Assembly: GCA_003427395.1 (NCBI GenBank)
Contig: BFEA01000100.1
Coordinates: forward strand, 998,842-1,029,612
Length of the DNA: 30,771 nt
Direction of reading: 5' to 3'
From: Chara braunii
Lineage: Eukaryota > Streptophyta > Charophyceae > Charales > Characeae
Within the stretch, counting starts at the first letter, position 1. Each line of letters opens with the position of its first letter. A model generated the notes under the pieces. That model was not told the DNA's origin. It made no database searches and saw nothing but the letters and a program-made list of their open reading frames with translations. Of this stretch, positions 1 to 11,180 are shown one piece after another. Made by a program: the position numbers and the translations under genes.

Positions 1-61
1 GAATCTTCCCGCGTTTGCAGAAAGATACATTCATGTTTTGCAAATTATTGGTGCGTGAAGA

Positions 62-115
62 AGAGAGAGAGAGAGAGAGAGAGAGAGCCACGGCACTCCG
101 TGACAAACTCGTCGT

Positions 116-184
<69 letters not shown>
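62..184. repeat. GA/CT fold-back microsatellite
   Basis: A (GA)n run at 62-87 is followed by a (CT)n run at 118-184. The bases joining them are also complementary: GAGCCACG at the end of the first run pairs with CGTGGCTC at the start of the second, leaving a loop of about 20 nt. The whole block can therefore fold into one hairpin with a non-repetitive stem base. An open frame across it is only Glu-Arg and Leu-Ser dipeptide repeat and is not taken as a gene. Confidence 0.85.
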
Positions 185-190
<6 letters not shown>

Positions 191-490
191 TTTATAAATT
201 AGTTTAGGAATTGACCTGTGTTGTATTGCTGGTCATCTTTTGTACATTTTGATTCAAGATGTGACAAGTTTCAGCCTGATCCTACAAGGATCCTTTGATG
301 ATTCCTTTTGATAACAGATTGATTGCCGACCTGTCGGTTTCCAACTCGACTCTAACTCATTCTCGCCACTGGACCTAAAAGGCCTTAGCCCCTATGGGTT
401 GTTTTGTTTCTTTAGGTTTTTACCCGGACTTTCATTAAATGACCCTTGAAAAAAAAAACTACGAAGTGTTTTATTTTGAAGGGTTAGACA
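182..490 (-). repeat. Inverted partial copy of the outer arm block
   Basis: This segment is the reverse complement of about 690-995, with roughly 90% agreement by eye, and a ~200-bp spacer separates the two. Its orientation is that of the right arm (compare 14,500-14,760). The left arm therefore begins beside a right-arm-like piece, head to head. The copy is cut off on its outer side by the (CT)n run ending at 184. Confidence 0.85.
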
Positions 491-493
491 CAT

Positions 494-1913
494 CAAGAAT
501 TCAACATCGCAAACCACGCAGTACATAATCATAGTGTGACTCTCTTTCAGATATGCTTAAGATCACGTACAAAGTTAAATATGCAATCACATCAAGAATT
601 CCACATCGCAAATCATGCATTACATGGGGTCAACTTCAATCACTCTCTGCACTCATACCCCTTGCCTTATCCATACAAGCCCCAACCTTTGTCTAACCCT
701 TCAAAATAAAACACTGCGTAGTTTTTTTTTAAGGGTCATTTAATGAAAGTCCGGGTAAAAACCTAAAGAAACAAAACAACCCACAGAGGCTAAGGCCTTT
801 TAGGTCGAGTGGCGAGAATGAGTTAGAGTCGAGTTGGAAACCGACAGGTCGGCAATAAATCTGTTATCAAAAGGTATCATCAAAGGATCCTTGTAGGATC
901 AGGCTGAAACTTGTCACATCTTGAACCAAAATGTACAAAAGATGACATGCAATACAACACAGGTTAATTCCTAAACTAATTTATAAATGTATGGAGAATA
1001 AACCCCCATATCATATCTCACTCAAAATTTTACCAGTACTAAATCTGAGTCCACCTTCAAGTGGGTGATAAGAAAATAAAAATTTCAGCATCATATTCCC
1101 TATACAGAGTGGATTGCGAAGACTTTCCCTATCAAAAATATAATCTAACTGCTCAAAACTAAAAAACAATTGATAACATTCAAGAATTCAACATCGCAAA
1201 CCACGCACTACATAATCATAGTGTGACTCTCTTTAAGATATGCTTAGGATCGCATACAAAGTTAAATATGCAATCACATCAAGAATTTCATATCGCAAAC
1301 CATGCATTACATGGGGTCAACTTCAATCACTCTCTACACTCATACCCCTTGCCTTATCCATACAAGCCCCAACCTTTGTCTAACCCTTCAAAATAAAACA
1401 CTCCCTAGTTTTTTTTTAAGGGTCATTTAATGAACGTCCGGGTAAAAACCTGAAGAAACAAAACAACCCACAAGGGCTAAGGCCTTTTAGGTCGAGTGGC
1501 GAGAATGAGTTAAAGTCGAGTTGGAAACCGACAGGTCGACAATCAATCTGTTATCAAAAGGTATCATCAAAGGATCCTTGTAGGATCAGACAATAAATGT
1601 ATGGAGAATAAACCCCCATATTATATCTCACTCAAAATTCTACCAGTACTAAATTTGAATCCACCTTCAAGTGAGTGATAAGAACATAAAACTTTCGGCA
1701 TCATATGCCCTATACAGAGTGGATTGCGAAGACTTCCCCTAAGAATTCAACATCGCAAACCACGCACTACATAATCATAGTGTTACTCTCTTTAAGATAT
1801 GCTTAAGATCGCATACAAAGTTAAATATGCAATCACATCAAGAATTCCACATCGCAAACCATATATTACATGGGGTCAACTTCAATCACTCTCTGCACTC
1901 ATACCCCTTGTCA
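494..1913 (+). repeat. Large tandem repeat, 2.3 units
   Basis: Units begin with the same AAGAATTCAACATCGCAAAC sequence at about 494, 1,181 and 1,741. Unit 1 is ~687 bp. Unit 2 is ~560 bp and lacks ~110 bp present in unit 1 (about 905-980). Unit 3 stops after ~170 bp near 1,913. Within each unit the sequence CATCAAGAATTYCAYATCGC recurs about 100 bp further on. No coding frame is visible. The corresponding right-arm region (14,340-14,905) has a single unit, so the tandem growth happened only on the left. Confidence 0.85.
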
Positions 1914-2028
1914 CTAAAGAAAATATCTCTCAAAAATTTATACTCGACTAAATATGAAATTTGATAACATTCCCTCTAAAGAAAATATCTCTCAAAAATT
2001 TATACTCGACTAAATATGAAATTTGATA
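1914..2028 (+). repeat. Short tandem duplication (62-bp period)
   Basis: A block of about 53 bp starting CTAAAGAAAATATCTCTCAA at 1,914 is repeated almost unchanged at 1,976. The surrounding 2,030-2,480 stretch is A/T-rich and noncoding. It contains looser repeats of a motif with the sense of ACTTCC, AAA and TTTATAC, also seen inverted at 13,990-14,340. Confidence 0.85.
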
Positions 2029-2481
2029 CGATCCTTAATTTTACAAGTCAAATTTTGTCTAACTTTCTGATTTTGTAAACATTTGGACAACATTTGCTTT
2101 AGAGAAGTAAGCTTCTTATATTTATATCAAATCAAATATGAACTCAAGACGAAGTTTTCATCATGCTTAGACAAATTTAACCAACTCTTTAGATTTGTAG
2201 AAATATGAGCAGCACTTCCTCTAGAGAAGTGTCTTTGCAAATTTTGTACAAAGCTAAATATAAAATATGAAAATAATTATGACTTCACAAAGTTAAATTT
2301 TGTTTAACTGTCCGATTTAGTAAAAATTTGGGCAACACCTCACCTAAAAAAGAAGGTTTCCAATGAAACTCAGATAAAAGTTGAACTTTGAAAAGTTAAA
2401 ATTTGACTAACGCCTTGGTTTTGCAAAAAATTGGGCAACACTTCCCTTAGCAAAAGTGACTTTCTAAAATTTATACAAAAC

Positions 2482-2717
2482 CAAGTATAAAAAATAAACT
2501 TAACTATAAAATTGCAAAAATTGAACTAACTTTTATAGCTCCAGTACGTGGTGAGCATATAAAGCAACTACCTATCAAATTTGATACTCAGACTAAGTAG
2601 AGTTTACAACAAAGTATAAAAAATAAACTTAACCATAAAATTGCAGAAATTAAACTAACTCCTATAGCTCCAGTACGTGGTGAGCATATAAAGCAACTAC
2701 CTATGAAATTTGATACG
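2482..2717 (+). repeat. Tandem duplication (~128-bp period)
   Basis: Two similar copies start at about 2,482 and 2,610. They share AAGTATAAAAAATAAACTTA and the later GTACGTGGTGAGCATATAAA. The right arm has one inverted counterpart near 13,850-13,960 (around CGCCACGTGC), so the doubling is again specific to the left arm. Confidence 0.8.
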
Positions 2718-2761
2718 TAGATACTATTTTTTTACCCATTTTACATATGGCATGGCGCTAG

Positions 2762-3500
2762 ACTATTCAACTTAGAAACAATACCTCATATGCCTCAGAT
2801 TATATATGAATAGGTTGCATAACTACTTCTCACTTCTTTGGTCATGTGACTAGACCATGCAACTTATAAACAATGTCTAGTCGTCCTCAACTGGTTAAAT
2901 ATCCAAACTCTCTGACTTGTGTTCAAAAATATGGGTAGGGGAATGAGTCATTCAGCTTAGAAACAATACTCAGCTTGCCCAATTAACTTTCAATAATCCA
3001 CTTGACTTTACCTATTTTCTTCGTGATATGGCTTAAGTTGAACCATTCGGCTTCGAAATAATGTCAATTTGTCTGTTCATATGCAAACATAGATAAAGTA
3101 TTTCCAATTATACTCATTGATGCTTAGTGTGTGGCTTCAAGTTGAACCATTCGGCTTGAAAACAATGTCTAGCCCTTCACCAAAATTCTCCCTTGTAATA
3201 AAACAAGAGACTGAACCATTTGGTTTGGAAACAATATCCAATTTATCATAAGTCACACAAAAGCATAAAGTTGGACCATTCGACTTGGAAACAATGCATA
3301 ACTTCAGTCAAAAATCCCAAAAGAAACAGATAAACCAAGTCATTCAACTTATAAACAATGCCTGGTCGAAAAGATCAAACATGCAAGCCCTAAAAAATAA
3401 ACATAGCAATCAGGTTATTCAACTTATAGTCAATGTCTGGTCCTTCTGAAAACAACCAATAAATATAACACTGGTCATTTAACTTAGAAACAATACCCAA
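2762..3500 (+). repeat. Array of ~25-bp motif (ten copies), left arm
   Basis: A motif resembling ACCATTCRRCTTRGAAACAA recurs at about 2,762, 2,853, 2,947, 3,041, 3,146, 3,214, 3,274, 3,339, 3,415 and 3,474. The spacings are 59-105 bp and the intervening sequences are unrelated. This is a motif array embedded in non-repeated spacer, unlike a satellite. Seven copies occur inverted at the matching place of the right arm. In known DNA transposons such as En/Spm, clustered subterminal motifs bind transposase; here that role is inference only. Confidence 0.85.
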
Positions 3501-3529
3501 CCTTTAAGACTCAGTCAAACGCATGCAAA

Positions 3530-4030
3530 ACCACCTTCTTCCCACCTTCCCCCAGTTCATACTTTAGTCTCATTTCAGTCTGAATAACAAGAAACTTGAA
3601 ATTCACTCACATGCATCCCTTTTAATTAATTTGATTCAGTTATGAAAAGAAAACAAAAATCATAAGGGAACACATGTATCTCTCAGACAAACTAGAGAGA
3701 TATAATGGTAGGGGTATAATGGGTTCACACAAGATAGAGAGAAAATGTACCTGACAGTTCTCTGCCTCCAAAACCTCCCCTGGGCTCCGGCAGAGTTCCC
3801 GCAATCGATGGGGTAACCTCCCTCAAAGGTCTTGTTGCGGCCCTACGGGTTGCAATCCCGCTTGCCGCCTTCCTCTTTGAACATAGATTAGACCAAGAGT
3901 AAGGAGGATAGAAGAAGGAAGAGTAGACTCTCGAGATTCAGGAAAGGGACTGACTCAACTCGCATGAGAGGGCTTCGTTGCCTTGATGCGCCTGAGGGTC
4001 CCGTAATGGTGGTTTTAAATTATCGTTGTG
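3530..4030 (+). repeat. Conserved arm block, left copy
   Basis: This block matches the reverse complement of about 12,060-12,460. Shared landmarks are a TAGGGGTATA(A/G)TGGG-type stretch near 3,710, TGCAATCCCGC near 3,850 and GACTGACTCAACTC near 3,950. After about 4,030 the match fades quickly. There is no convincing open frame. It is GC-richer than the A/T-rich arm sequence outside it, and so marks the change from outer arm to interior. Confidence 0.8.
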
Positions 4031-5517
4031 CAACCATTTAACTCACAACTCGCAAAGTCATAGTCAAATTTGCTGCTACTAAAAGTCAGCTACAGCGCTT
4101 GAAAAACAGGTTAACGACAAAATACAGGCGTAATAACAATAATTGCAATCTTGATAGTAGCAGTGTAGACTTAAAATCGACAACAGTCATCTAAGAACCA
4201 GCAGTATGTGTTTTGGTAGTAACAACACCGTATATTGTGAAACAACAACACCTCAGTGAAAAACTTCAGAAGTTGAATCACCAAACTCTTTATCAGCAAC
4301 AAGACGACTGACTATGGATAACAACGGTACTGATGACTCAACAATCAAACCGTAGTTCAATAAACTTCAACTCAACAACAGTAAAATCAAAATAGCAGTT
4401 ATAGCTCAGCGAATCATATGCAGAAGTTCAATATGCTCCAGTTCTCGATGTTGCAGCACACTTGAAGCAGCCAGAAAACAACATCCTCTCTCCCTTCGAA
4501 CCCTTATGGGTAGCTTCAGTAATGGCCTGCACCGGCAACAACCTCCAACCCATCATATGAATGCACAACAGTAGTGCCGTAGGAGAAACTCAACAACTCC
4601 GGAACAAGTTTCACTGACATAAGAACACCTCGCTCCTTAATTTGGCTACCCTTGGTCATTGCAAAATTATTGCTTTAGAAATTGAAAGTGACTGCACCTT
4701 AAAGTCAGAGGGTCGCGGCGCTATTGTGGAGATCGGCAACAGCCCGCTGGAAAAAAAATGCTACATTGACGTGTGGAAAAAACAACAATATTCTGTTGTA
4801 GGTCGTACAACACCTTACGAAGAGATAGGACCGCACTTAGTTATTTGAAATAACACTACTACACTCAACCAGTAACAGTGCAGGCACCTCAACAAATGAA
4901 CCGAGTCGCTGGATAGCAGTTGCCTTCTAGGAACAAACTGCAGTGACAACCATGGAGCCCGAAATGACGGCAGCGAGAGATCGACTAACATTCAAGTTTG
5001 TAAATAGTGCTCGACGATGAGTATGACTACAACAATGACACTTAACCTTAATCCTGCGGAGAATCGAACGTGTCCACATGACAGGTGACCCCAACTATTG
5101 TCTCGTGATGCAACTTGAAGCCTCTATTGAGCCCCCGTTGCGCGCGTGACAGCTCCACAAAGCCGTTTGATTCGGCATGTAAGTCCTATTGCCACCTAAC
5201 TCCTCTCGAACATTGTCCCCTTTTTCCTACCCAGTGCATCTGGTCAGCCCATTTTGCCAAGTTCCGACTGTTTTTAACAATCTCATCAGAGGTGCAACAT
5301 GGCAACAACAAGGTGGAATAACACGGCACAAAAAAAAAAAAAAAAAAAAAATGCAGAATGCTATGATAGTGTCCTTACTTCAGGTATGCAAAACGAGAAT
5401 ACATCTTCCACTAGGACGAGGTACATGCGCTGTCAATTTCCCTGTTGGTTTAACACGTGCAATTTGCACCACAACTCTTTCTTTAGCTCAATCCACATAG
5501 TCAGTTCCCACGATGAG

Positions 5518-5589
<72 letters not shown>

Positions 5590-5685
5590 GTATAATGCGT
5601 TTGGTCGTCATTCCGGACAGATTTATTCAAAGTTGGAACAAAACGTAAATTGAAGAGATTTATGAGCTTAAGCACAACAAACAAC
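4031..5685. other. A/C-rich interior, no recognised gene
   Basis: From about 4,080 to 4,620 the plus strand is rich in CAA/CAG-type trinucleotides and poor in G. A 68-codon open frame at 4,642-4,848, opening at TTG, includes LEIESDCTLKSEGRGAIVE. It looks somewhat protein-like but matches nothing I recognise. A poly(A) run lies at about 5,331-5,351. I see no domain, splice-supported gene model or RNA gene here. Confidence 0.5.
5521..5587. repeat. (CT)n microsatellite
   Basis: An uninterrupted CT run of about 67 bp. Long open frames crossing it on either strand consist largely of Leu-Ser or Arg-Glu repeats and are artefacts of the dinucleotide. Confidence 0.95.
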
Positions 5686-5927
5686 CATGGATGGAACATA
5701 TAGCGTCGATAAGGAAGAATAGTGAGAGCGAAATGGAGATCACGAGCAGCAGGGCAAATACTAGCACCCAGACGACGATGAGCGCAAATACCAACTCTGT
5801 GTCGGAAAAAAAATGCGATACTACGGGGTTCTCGCTTGTCTATTTTTTCAAATATGCAAAAATAAGAATGAATTTGCGGGTAGATTATGGGCAAATACAT
5901 GCACAATAGACCTAAGAGTTCCTCAAC

Positions 5928-5972
<45 letters not shown>

Positions 5973-7569
5973 TTGCTTGCTACAGATACAGACTAACTCA
6001 CCGTTGGACTCGTTTCGTGATAACGGCGATACTGACCATGGTCGGGACAAACTGGCACGAGCGGGATGCAGGCAGTAACTCGAGATGATCAGTGATGGGA
6101 AGGAAGAAGGACACGATGATGAGCGCAAACACCACGGTGAAAAAAAAAAGGTTTCTGACAACCGTGACGAAGGAGTTGACCACTACGAAGGCTACTGCCT
6201 CAATGCGCATGGCTATCTAAATGAAACCGAGCCCAACGAGTTGTGCGGCCGCGAATAATGAGATCGATGATCAAAATAGGCAGCGCCAACAGTACATTCG
6301 ACATGGAACGCGACCATCACGAGAGAAGCAACGCGATAATTCAAGAGACTATGATAATAATGCGCGCAACTATGGTCGTGCGCCACTACTTAGCAATGTA
6401 CGAAAAAATAATGAATCTTTTGCTAAATCAGCGGAAAATGCATCATCATCACTAAAACAACCATCAAACTGAAGTTGAAGACCGTCAAAACTAATAGTAC
6501 GAAATGGTCAGGCATTATGACAACGATAGAGGTGGGGTTCATTACTACCACCAGCACGCAGATAACTTTCGCTCAAACGAGAACGATCAACATCATAGTA
6601 TGTAGATCGTGTCGACTTCCTTGGCAAAGTCCCACCCAATGAGCTTAACGACCACGATCAATAAGTTGCTCATGTGATGGTAAGCAACAAACGATCACCC
6701 TGAACGTGATGACCATTAAAATGATAATGATCATTGTGACGAAGGACCCGGTCACCAAGGAGAGCAACATGATCCTGACGAAGTGCGGACTGATACTTCG
6801 AGGTTGACGAATACGAGGAACAACGCAACTACCATCCAGATTTCGACGAGTAACGTCGTAAGGACCTCGTGTGTGAGGAAAAGCAATCAGCAAGATCACA
6901 ATTGCGTCCCCGATTATAAGCACAAGAGTCAACGACTCCCCACCCAGCTATCGAACTACTTTCATTATTCATTTTTCTTCCTTATAACTATCAACGATAC
7001 TGCACACGATGCTTCAACCGCTGGTTCGACAAACCTGTCAAAACGAGATTATGAACCCTCTATCCATCGGACCTCGTACCTTATATAGGCAAAGGCGTAT
7101 GTACGCACACAAGCTACGCTAATCTATTCTGCTTCGTTTCAATTCTAACGGATGTTTTGAAGGACCATGCCCAAGCTTCGACCCAAAGGTATCAGCTTCA
7201 TGTTAACTGGTCCTTGAACCGATGTAAGGCCCGGTACAAAAAAAAAACAGGACAACTTAAATAAATAAATTATATCTTGCCCCAGGTATGGCGCCCGAAG
7301 TGCAATTGCAAGCTGTAACTTGCCCCATTGTGCAATTATAACTCGTTTTTGTGACTCTACTAAGGTTACCCCTAAACAATAATAGTAAAAACAAAAAAGA
7401 TAAAGGCAAAGGGGAAGGAGGAGAATTGCTGCCACCCCCCTTTGTCCTACATATCGGACCCGTCGACGCAACCGGTAGCAAAACCAAGGGGGATAGCCCT
7501 GCAGATCCTCAACCCCTCACTTTCTTCGATAATGCTTCATTGCTCCTGCATAGTCGTCCGTATGCTTAA
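5686..7569 (+). pseudogene. Degenerate coding-like region rich in Asp, His, Asn, Arg (unrecognised)
   Basis: Plus-strand frames alternate between readable stretches and stops, as in a decayed gene. Examples are 6,221-6,472 (REKQRDNSRDYDNNARNYGR), about 6,724-7,088 (opening NDNDHCDEGPGHQGEQHDPD) and 7,351-7,569 (NNNSKNKKDKGKGEGG, later SKTKGDSPA). The composition suggests a low-complexity, hydrophilic protein, but no conserved domain is visible. The SKTKGDSPA piece is the only part clearly shared with the right arm, where the same residues are read on the minus strand. It could instead be biased noncoding DNA; assignment is weak. Confidence 0.3.
5935..5968. repeat. (CT)n microsatellite
   Basis: A second, shorter CT run of ~34 bp, about 350 bp after the first. 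It interrupts the degenerate coding-like stretch beginning near 5,690. Confidence 0.95.
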
Positions 7570-8117
7570 TCCTCATATCTGCAGCAGAAAAGTTATTCAC
7601 TGTAACCAATAGTACTAGGTTCAAGGTTGATACTAACATTCACTAAAATCTATACAAATAGGTAGCATATTATGCGTGAGCCTAAGGAGGTGCCCTATGG
7701 ACACAACTTGGTCTGCACCTGGACCAACAACCGTCAAATGTCGGTGTCCGCCACATGAAGCCCTTGGTTCCATTGTGGCCTCGTCATGCGTACTTCGTTT
7801 ACACACACCTTTGCCTAAACCAAGGAAAAATCCTTCCTGACGAACAAACACATGTTTCCCTGTGTGCTATACGAACTCCAATGACACTTTAAAAAAAACT
7901 AAATAAAATACCCGCCTAAAAAGATTACAGCACTAGCTGTCAAAACATGATGCTAATTGCGCCGAATGCCGCCCCCGCGCACTCACACACTGGTGGTCAA
8001 ACGTACCAACCAAGAGAGATATCATTTGTCAAAATCAAGAAAACGTTGGTCGGTAGATGTATAGGCTCTATAACATCAATTAAGAAACATTATGCGCTAC
8101 TCAGAACTGGGTGCTGA
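7570..8117. other. Unassigned sequence inside left arm
   Basis: No gene or repeat is recognised in 7,570-7,980. From about 7,980 the sequence begins to match the inverted right arm (8,470-8,620): shared ACTCACAC, and AATCA followed by GGTCGG. This leads into the central inverted pair. Minus-strand frames here are short and lack identifiable motifs. Confidence 0.4.
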
Positions 8118-8470
8118 CACACTCTCTCCTTTCAGTCAAATGTTTAGTCAACATAAAGAAAAATGCACCGGTGACTCGCGCGGTGCAGTCAAACTTTAAG
8201 TCAAGACTTATTTTCTGTCACTTGCAAAAACCAGGGAAAATACCCTTGTAAGGGTATTCACACTAACAGCGCGGAGCGGAACCAAGATTCAGACGAAAAA
8301 GGAGCGGGAGATAAGCGTTGTTGGTGCGAATACCCTTACAAGGATATCCGCCTTGGTTTTCGCAAGCGACAGAAGATAAGTTTGGTTTAAAGTTTAAGTA
8401 TATCGCGTGAGCCGCGGTTGTGTCTGTGATTTACGTTGACTGGATAGCTGACTAAAGCAGAGAGTGTGTA
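8118..8470. repeat. Central inverted repeat (~150-bp arms, ~50-bp spacer)
   Basis: Arms 8,118-8,268 and 8,318-8,470 are reverse complements with scattered mismatches; the spacer is 8,269-8,317. Shared points are the outer ACACACTCTCT, a GACTCGCGCGG/CGCGTGAGCCGCG segment, TTTCTGTCACTTGCAAAAAC and the inner AATACCCTTGTAAGGGTATT. That last sequence (8,239-8,258) is itself a perfect hairpin with 9-bp arms; its right counterpart at 8,329-8,348 has decayed. This is the axis of the giant inverted arrangement. Confidence 0.85.
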
Positions 8471-10044
8471 GGCGCGCAAGTTTGAGGCGCGCGTGATCTT
8501 TTTATTTCGGTGATTGAAGGGTCAACGTGATCGCCGACCCAAATTTTACTTTTGATTAACTTGGCATTGAAAAGATTATGTCTCTGGATTGATGTGTTTG
8601 CCTGTGACCTATGTGTGAGTGTGGAGGACGACATCGACAATAATAGGATTTTTCGCAGATTCACTTGTCGCATAGTGCACGCGTACTAGACCCAGCCTTG
8701 GGCCTAGCATTATTGGTTACAAAGTCCGACTTTCATCAGAAAGATCTAGGGATCGAGACCGAGCGGCGACGACGTCGGGATGTCAGAGTGCGAAGGGACA
8801 GAAGGGTTGAGGGCGCGGCCGGGCTATCCCCCTTGGTTTTGCTGTCGGCGGTGTTAAAATGGTGATGACGCTTTCCTTTTCCTTCGTCCATCGTCTTCAC
8901 GCGGTTAAAAGTTGCTAAGTATTTCGTTATCTATTGTAGTACCATTTTTATGATCCGGCGTTCTTTGACTTGGACGTGGCGTCGGGTTTAGTGGTCGTCA
9001 CGGCAGTGGAGGACCTTGAGCACGTGCCTCTCTTTCGATTGACCTAGGGGTTCCTTGCGTATTCGGGATGTTGGTGAAGGTCCTCTGCCCCACCATCATG
9101 GAGTACGGGTTGGGGAGTCCAACGTGCATGCAATCTAGTGGGTGGTTGAGTGTGTGCGTGCCCGTTAGGACACGAAAGATCGTGGGGCATGTATCGGGGC
9201 GGGCCGCGGACTGAAAGGGCCAGCCGCACGAAACTCTTCCCTCGCAACAGTCTTCAAAGTTCTCATTTGAGTATCTGTTGTTGCCGCCGAGGGGCCGTAC
9301 CGAGGCCAGTTCATTAAGGCCCACACTTTAATCTAGGCCTTGCAGCAGGCCGCACCCTCGGTTCCGCGGCCAGTTGTATGAGTGGGAGCTTGGCCGTTGA
9401 GGGTCCGAGGTGGCGGTGAGCTCCGCCTAAGCTAAGTGGAATGGGTGAGGCTGTGGAGGCAGCCTGCCAGGCAATGACGAATTGGGCATAGGGGCGGAAT
9501 GACGAACGGGCTCGCGAACGACTGCCCGACACAGACCAAATGCGGCGGTAGGGGCAGTAGTCCTACTGTCGTGAGGGTCGTCCGTCGGACTGGGACACAA
9601 GGGCGAAAGGGCAAATGACATCTACTGTAGCAGGTTTTTTTCCGGCCTTTCTACAAGATGGCCGGAACTGACGAGCAGTTAACGCATGACTTAGGGACTG
9701 GGCGCTATCAATCGGGGCGCGTGGTGCTGTGAGTCGGAGCTAGCGGCCGACGAGGGGCCGGAGGAGGTGAGGATAAGCACCGGGTGAACCCGGACGTGGG
9801 CCTTGCCAGGTTCATGGGAAACAGAGAGGACGAACAGAGCAAGCACGGGGCAGAACGCTACGGCAGGAGAGGCGCAGGACAGGAGCGACAAGCTCATAGC
9901 ACAGCGGGTGACGGGCAGCAGCAGAGAGGGTACGAGGAGAAAGCAGAGAGAAGTGAATGAACCTGGGCGGGTTTCGCGCCAGGTGCATCCGGAACGGTGA
10001 TGGTGGGGTGGTGAGACGAGGCGCAATAGGAGAGAAAGTATAGC
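8471..10044. other. Right-arm interior, no recognised gene
   Basis: 8,471-8,620 continues the central inverted match. At 8,821-8,843 there are 23 bases identical to the complement of 7,477-7,499. Read on the minus strand in the corresponding frame they encode the same SKTKGDSPA residues, and a KGK sequence lies upstream in both copies. The rest (8,880-10,044) is GC-rich. Minus-strand frames such as 8,998-9,324 are open but carry no recognisable domain. Confidence 0.4.
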
Positions 10045-11180
10045 ATAGCCAATCGAGAATGGAATCAGGCGGGGAGAGGGGCGCTCCTACTATTTTAGGA
10101 GTGGGCGAGTCCGATTATGAAGTCGGATTAGCTAGTAAATTAGTATAATAGGTGATAGGAGAGGAGATGGCCTCGCAGAGCTATGGCGGGAGTGAAAACG
10201 AACGGGGAGGAGAGTGCATGGTTTGCTCGATTCTTAACGGAATCGGGCGATTGAAGATGTGAGACCGAGGTTTTGGGACAGGGCGACCTCGATTTCGAGG
10301 TTAGTTTGACTGTTAGCCTAGTGGATTAGGAGTTAGCAAGAAAAGTGTTGCGCGGGGATGGCGGAAGCTGGCTATGACAGAAGAAAGAAATGGAACATAA
10401 CTCACTCGATTCTTCATAGAATCGAGTAAGTGAAGATGCTAAGACGAGGTTTTAGAGTACTGCGAATTAGTTGAAGTAATCAGATTTAGGAGAGGGGTGT
10501 TAGTTTTTGCGTTAAGAAAGGTACAGGCTGCGCGGTGGTGTCAAGGCGTGTAGATGTGGCGAAAGAGGTAAGAGGAAGGGGAAATGAACCAGGACTCACT
10601 TTCTGCGCCGGGTTCATTCGAGGGAGCGAGTTATGGAGAGAAATATTGGAGTGGAGAGCCTGGGCGCAGCGAGGAGAAGACTAAAGGCCGCTTGTCGCAG
10701 TAGAGCCGCGGGGGCTAAGGCGGAGTAGCTAAGTGGGAGAGCGAACCTGGACGGCGAGGCGAGTCGGGTGCATCTGACCGCATAGATGGTGGAAGGAGGG
10801 GTCGGGCAGAGCTAAGAAGACGCCTCGCCCTCGATCCCGAACGAATCAAGAGGAGAGAGGAGCGATCCCGAGGTTTTTTCCCCGGGCGAATGCGATGGCG
10901 GGGTCAGTTTTGGTGTTAGGTTAGTGGTTAGTTCGGTATGGGTGTTGGGAGCTGCGCGGAGACATGGCGGGAAGGAGAACGAAGGGGGAGGAAAGAATCG
11001 AGATTCCACTCGAATCTTGATGAAATCGGGCGAAAGACAGGAGTAGACAGGGGTTTTGAGGGGAAGCGAATCCAATGGTAGTGTTAGTTTTGACTATAGG
11101 CTAGTAAGTTAGAAGTTAGAAGGAAAGGTTGTGCGTGCGAGCTATGGAGGGGGGACGACATAGAGAGAGGCGAAGGAGAG
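10045..11180. repeat. Degenerate tandem repeat, ~175-200-bp units
   Basis: Purine-rich plus-strand sequence in which a short palindromic signature recurs, roughly CTCGATTCTTNNNNGAATCG followed by GGGCGA. Instances lie near 10,052, 10,228, 10,403, ~10,585 (diverged) and 10,998. Each is followed by a GAGGTTTT element and a TTAG-rich stretch. The units are too diverged for sharp borders. An open minus-strand frame at 10,812-11,075 is Pro/Ser-rich and is explained by the purine skew, so it is not called a gene. Confidence 0.65.

Noticed and set aside
15-197. Open frame of Arg-Glu and Leu-Ser repeats
   Set aside because: Produced entirely by the GA and CT dinucleotide runs.
494-1913. CRISPR-like repeat array
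   Set aside because: Units are hundreds of bases long with no short repeat-spacer pattern, in an evidently eukaryotic setting.
5030-5110. Possible tRNA T-arm on the minus strand (GTTCGATTC near 5,065)
   Set aside because: The flanking bases do not form a T-stem, and no acceptor, D or anticodon arm can be drawn.
5433-6161. 242-codon minus-strand open frame
   Set aside because: Its length depends on two CT runs read as Arg-Glu repeats; the remaining residues show no domain or consistent composition.
8239-8268. Helitron 3' terminus (hairpin plus CTRR)
   Set aside because: CTAA follows the left hairpin at only 4 nt, the right copy has CCAA there, and no Rep/helicase sequence is visible. Kept only as a hypothesis to test.
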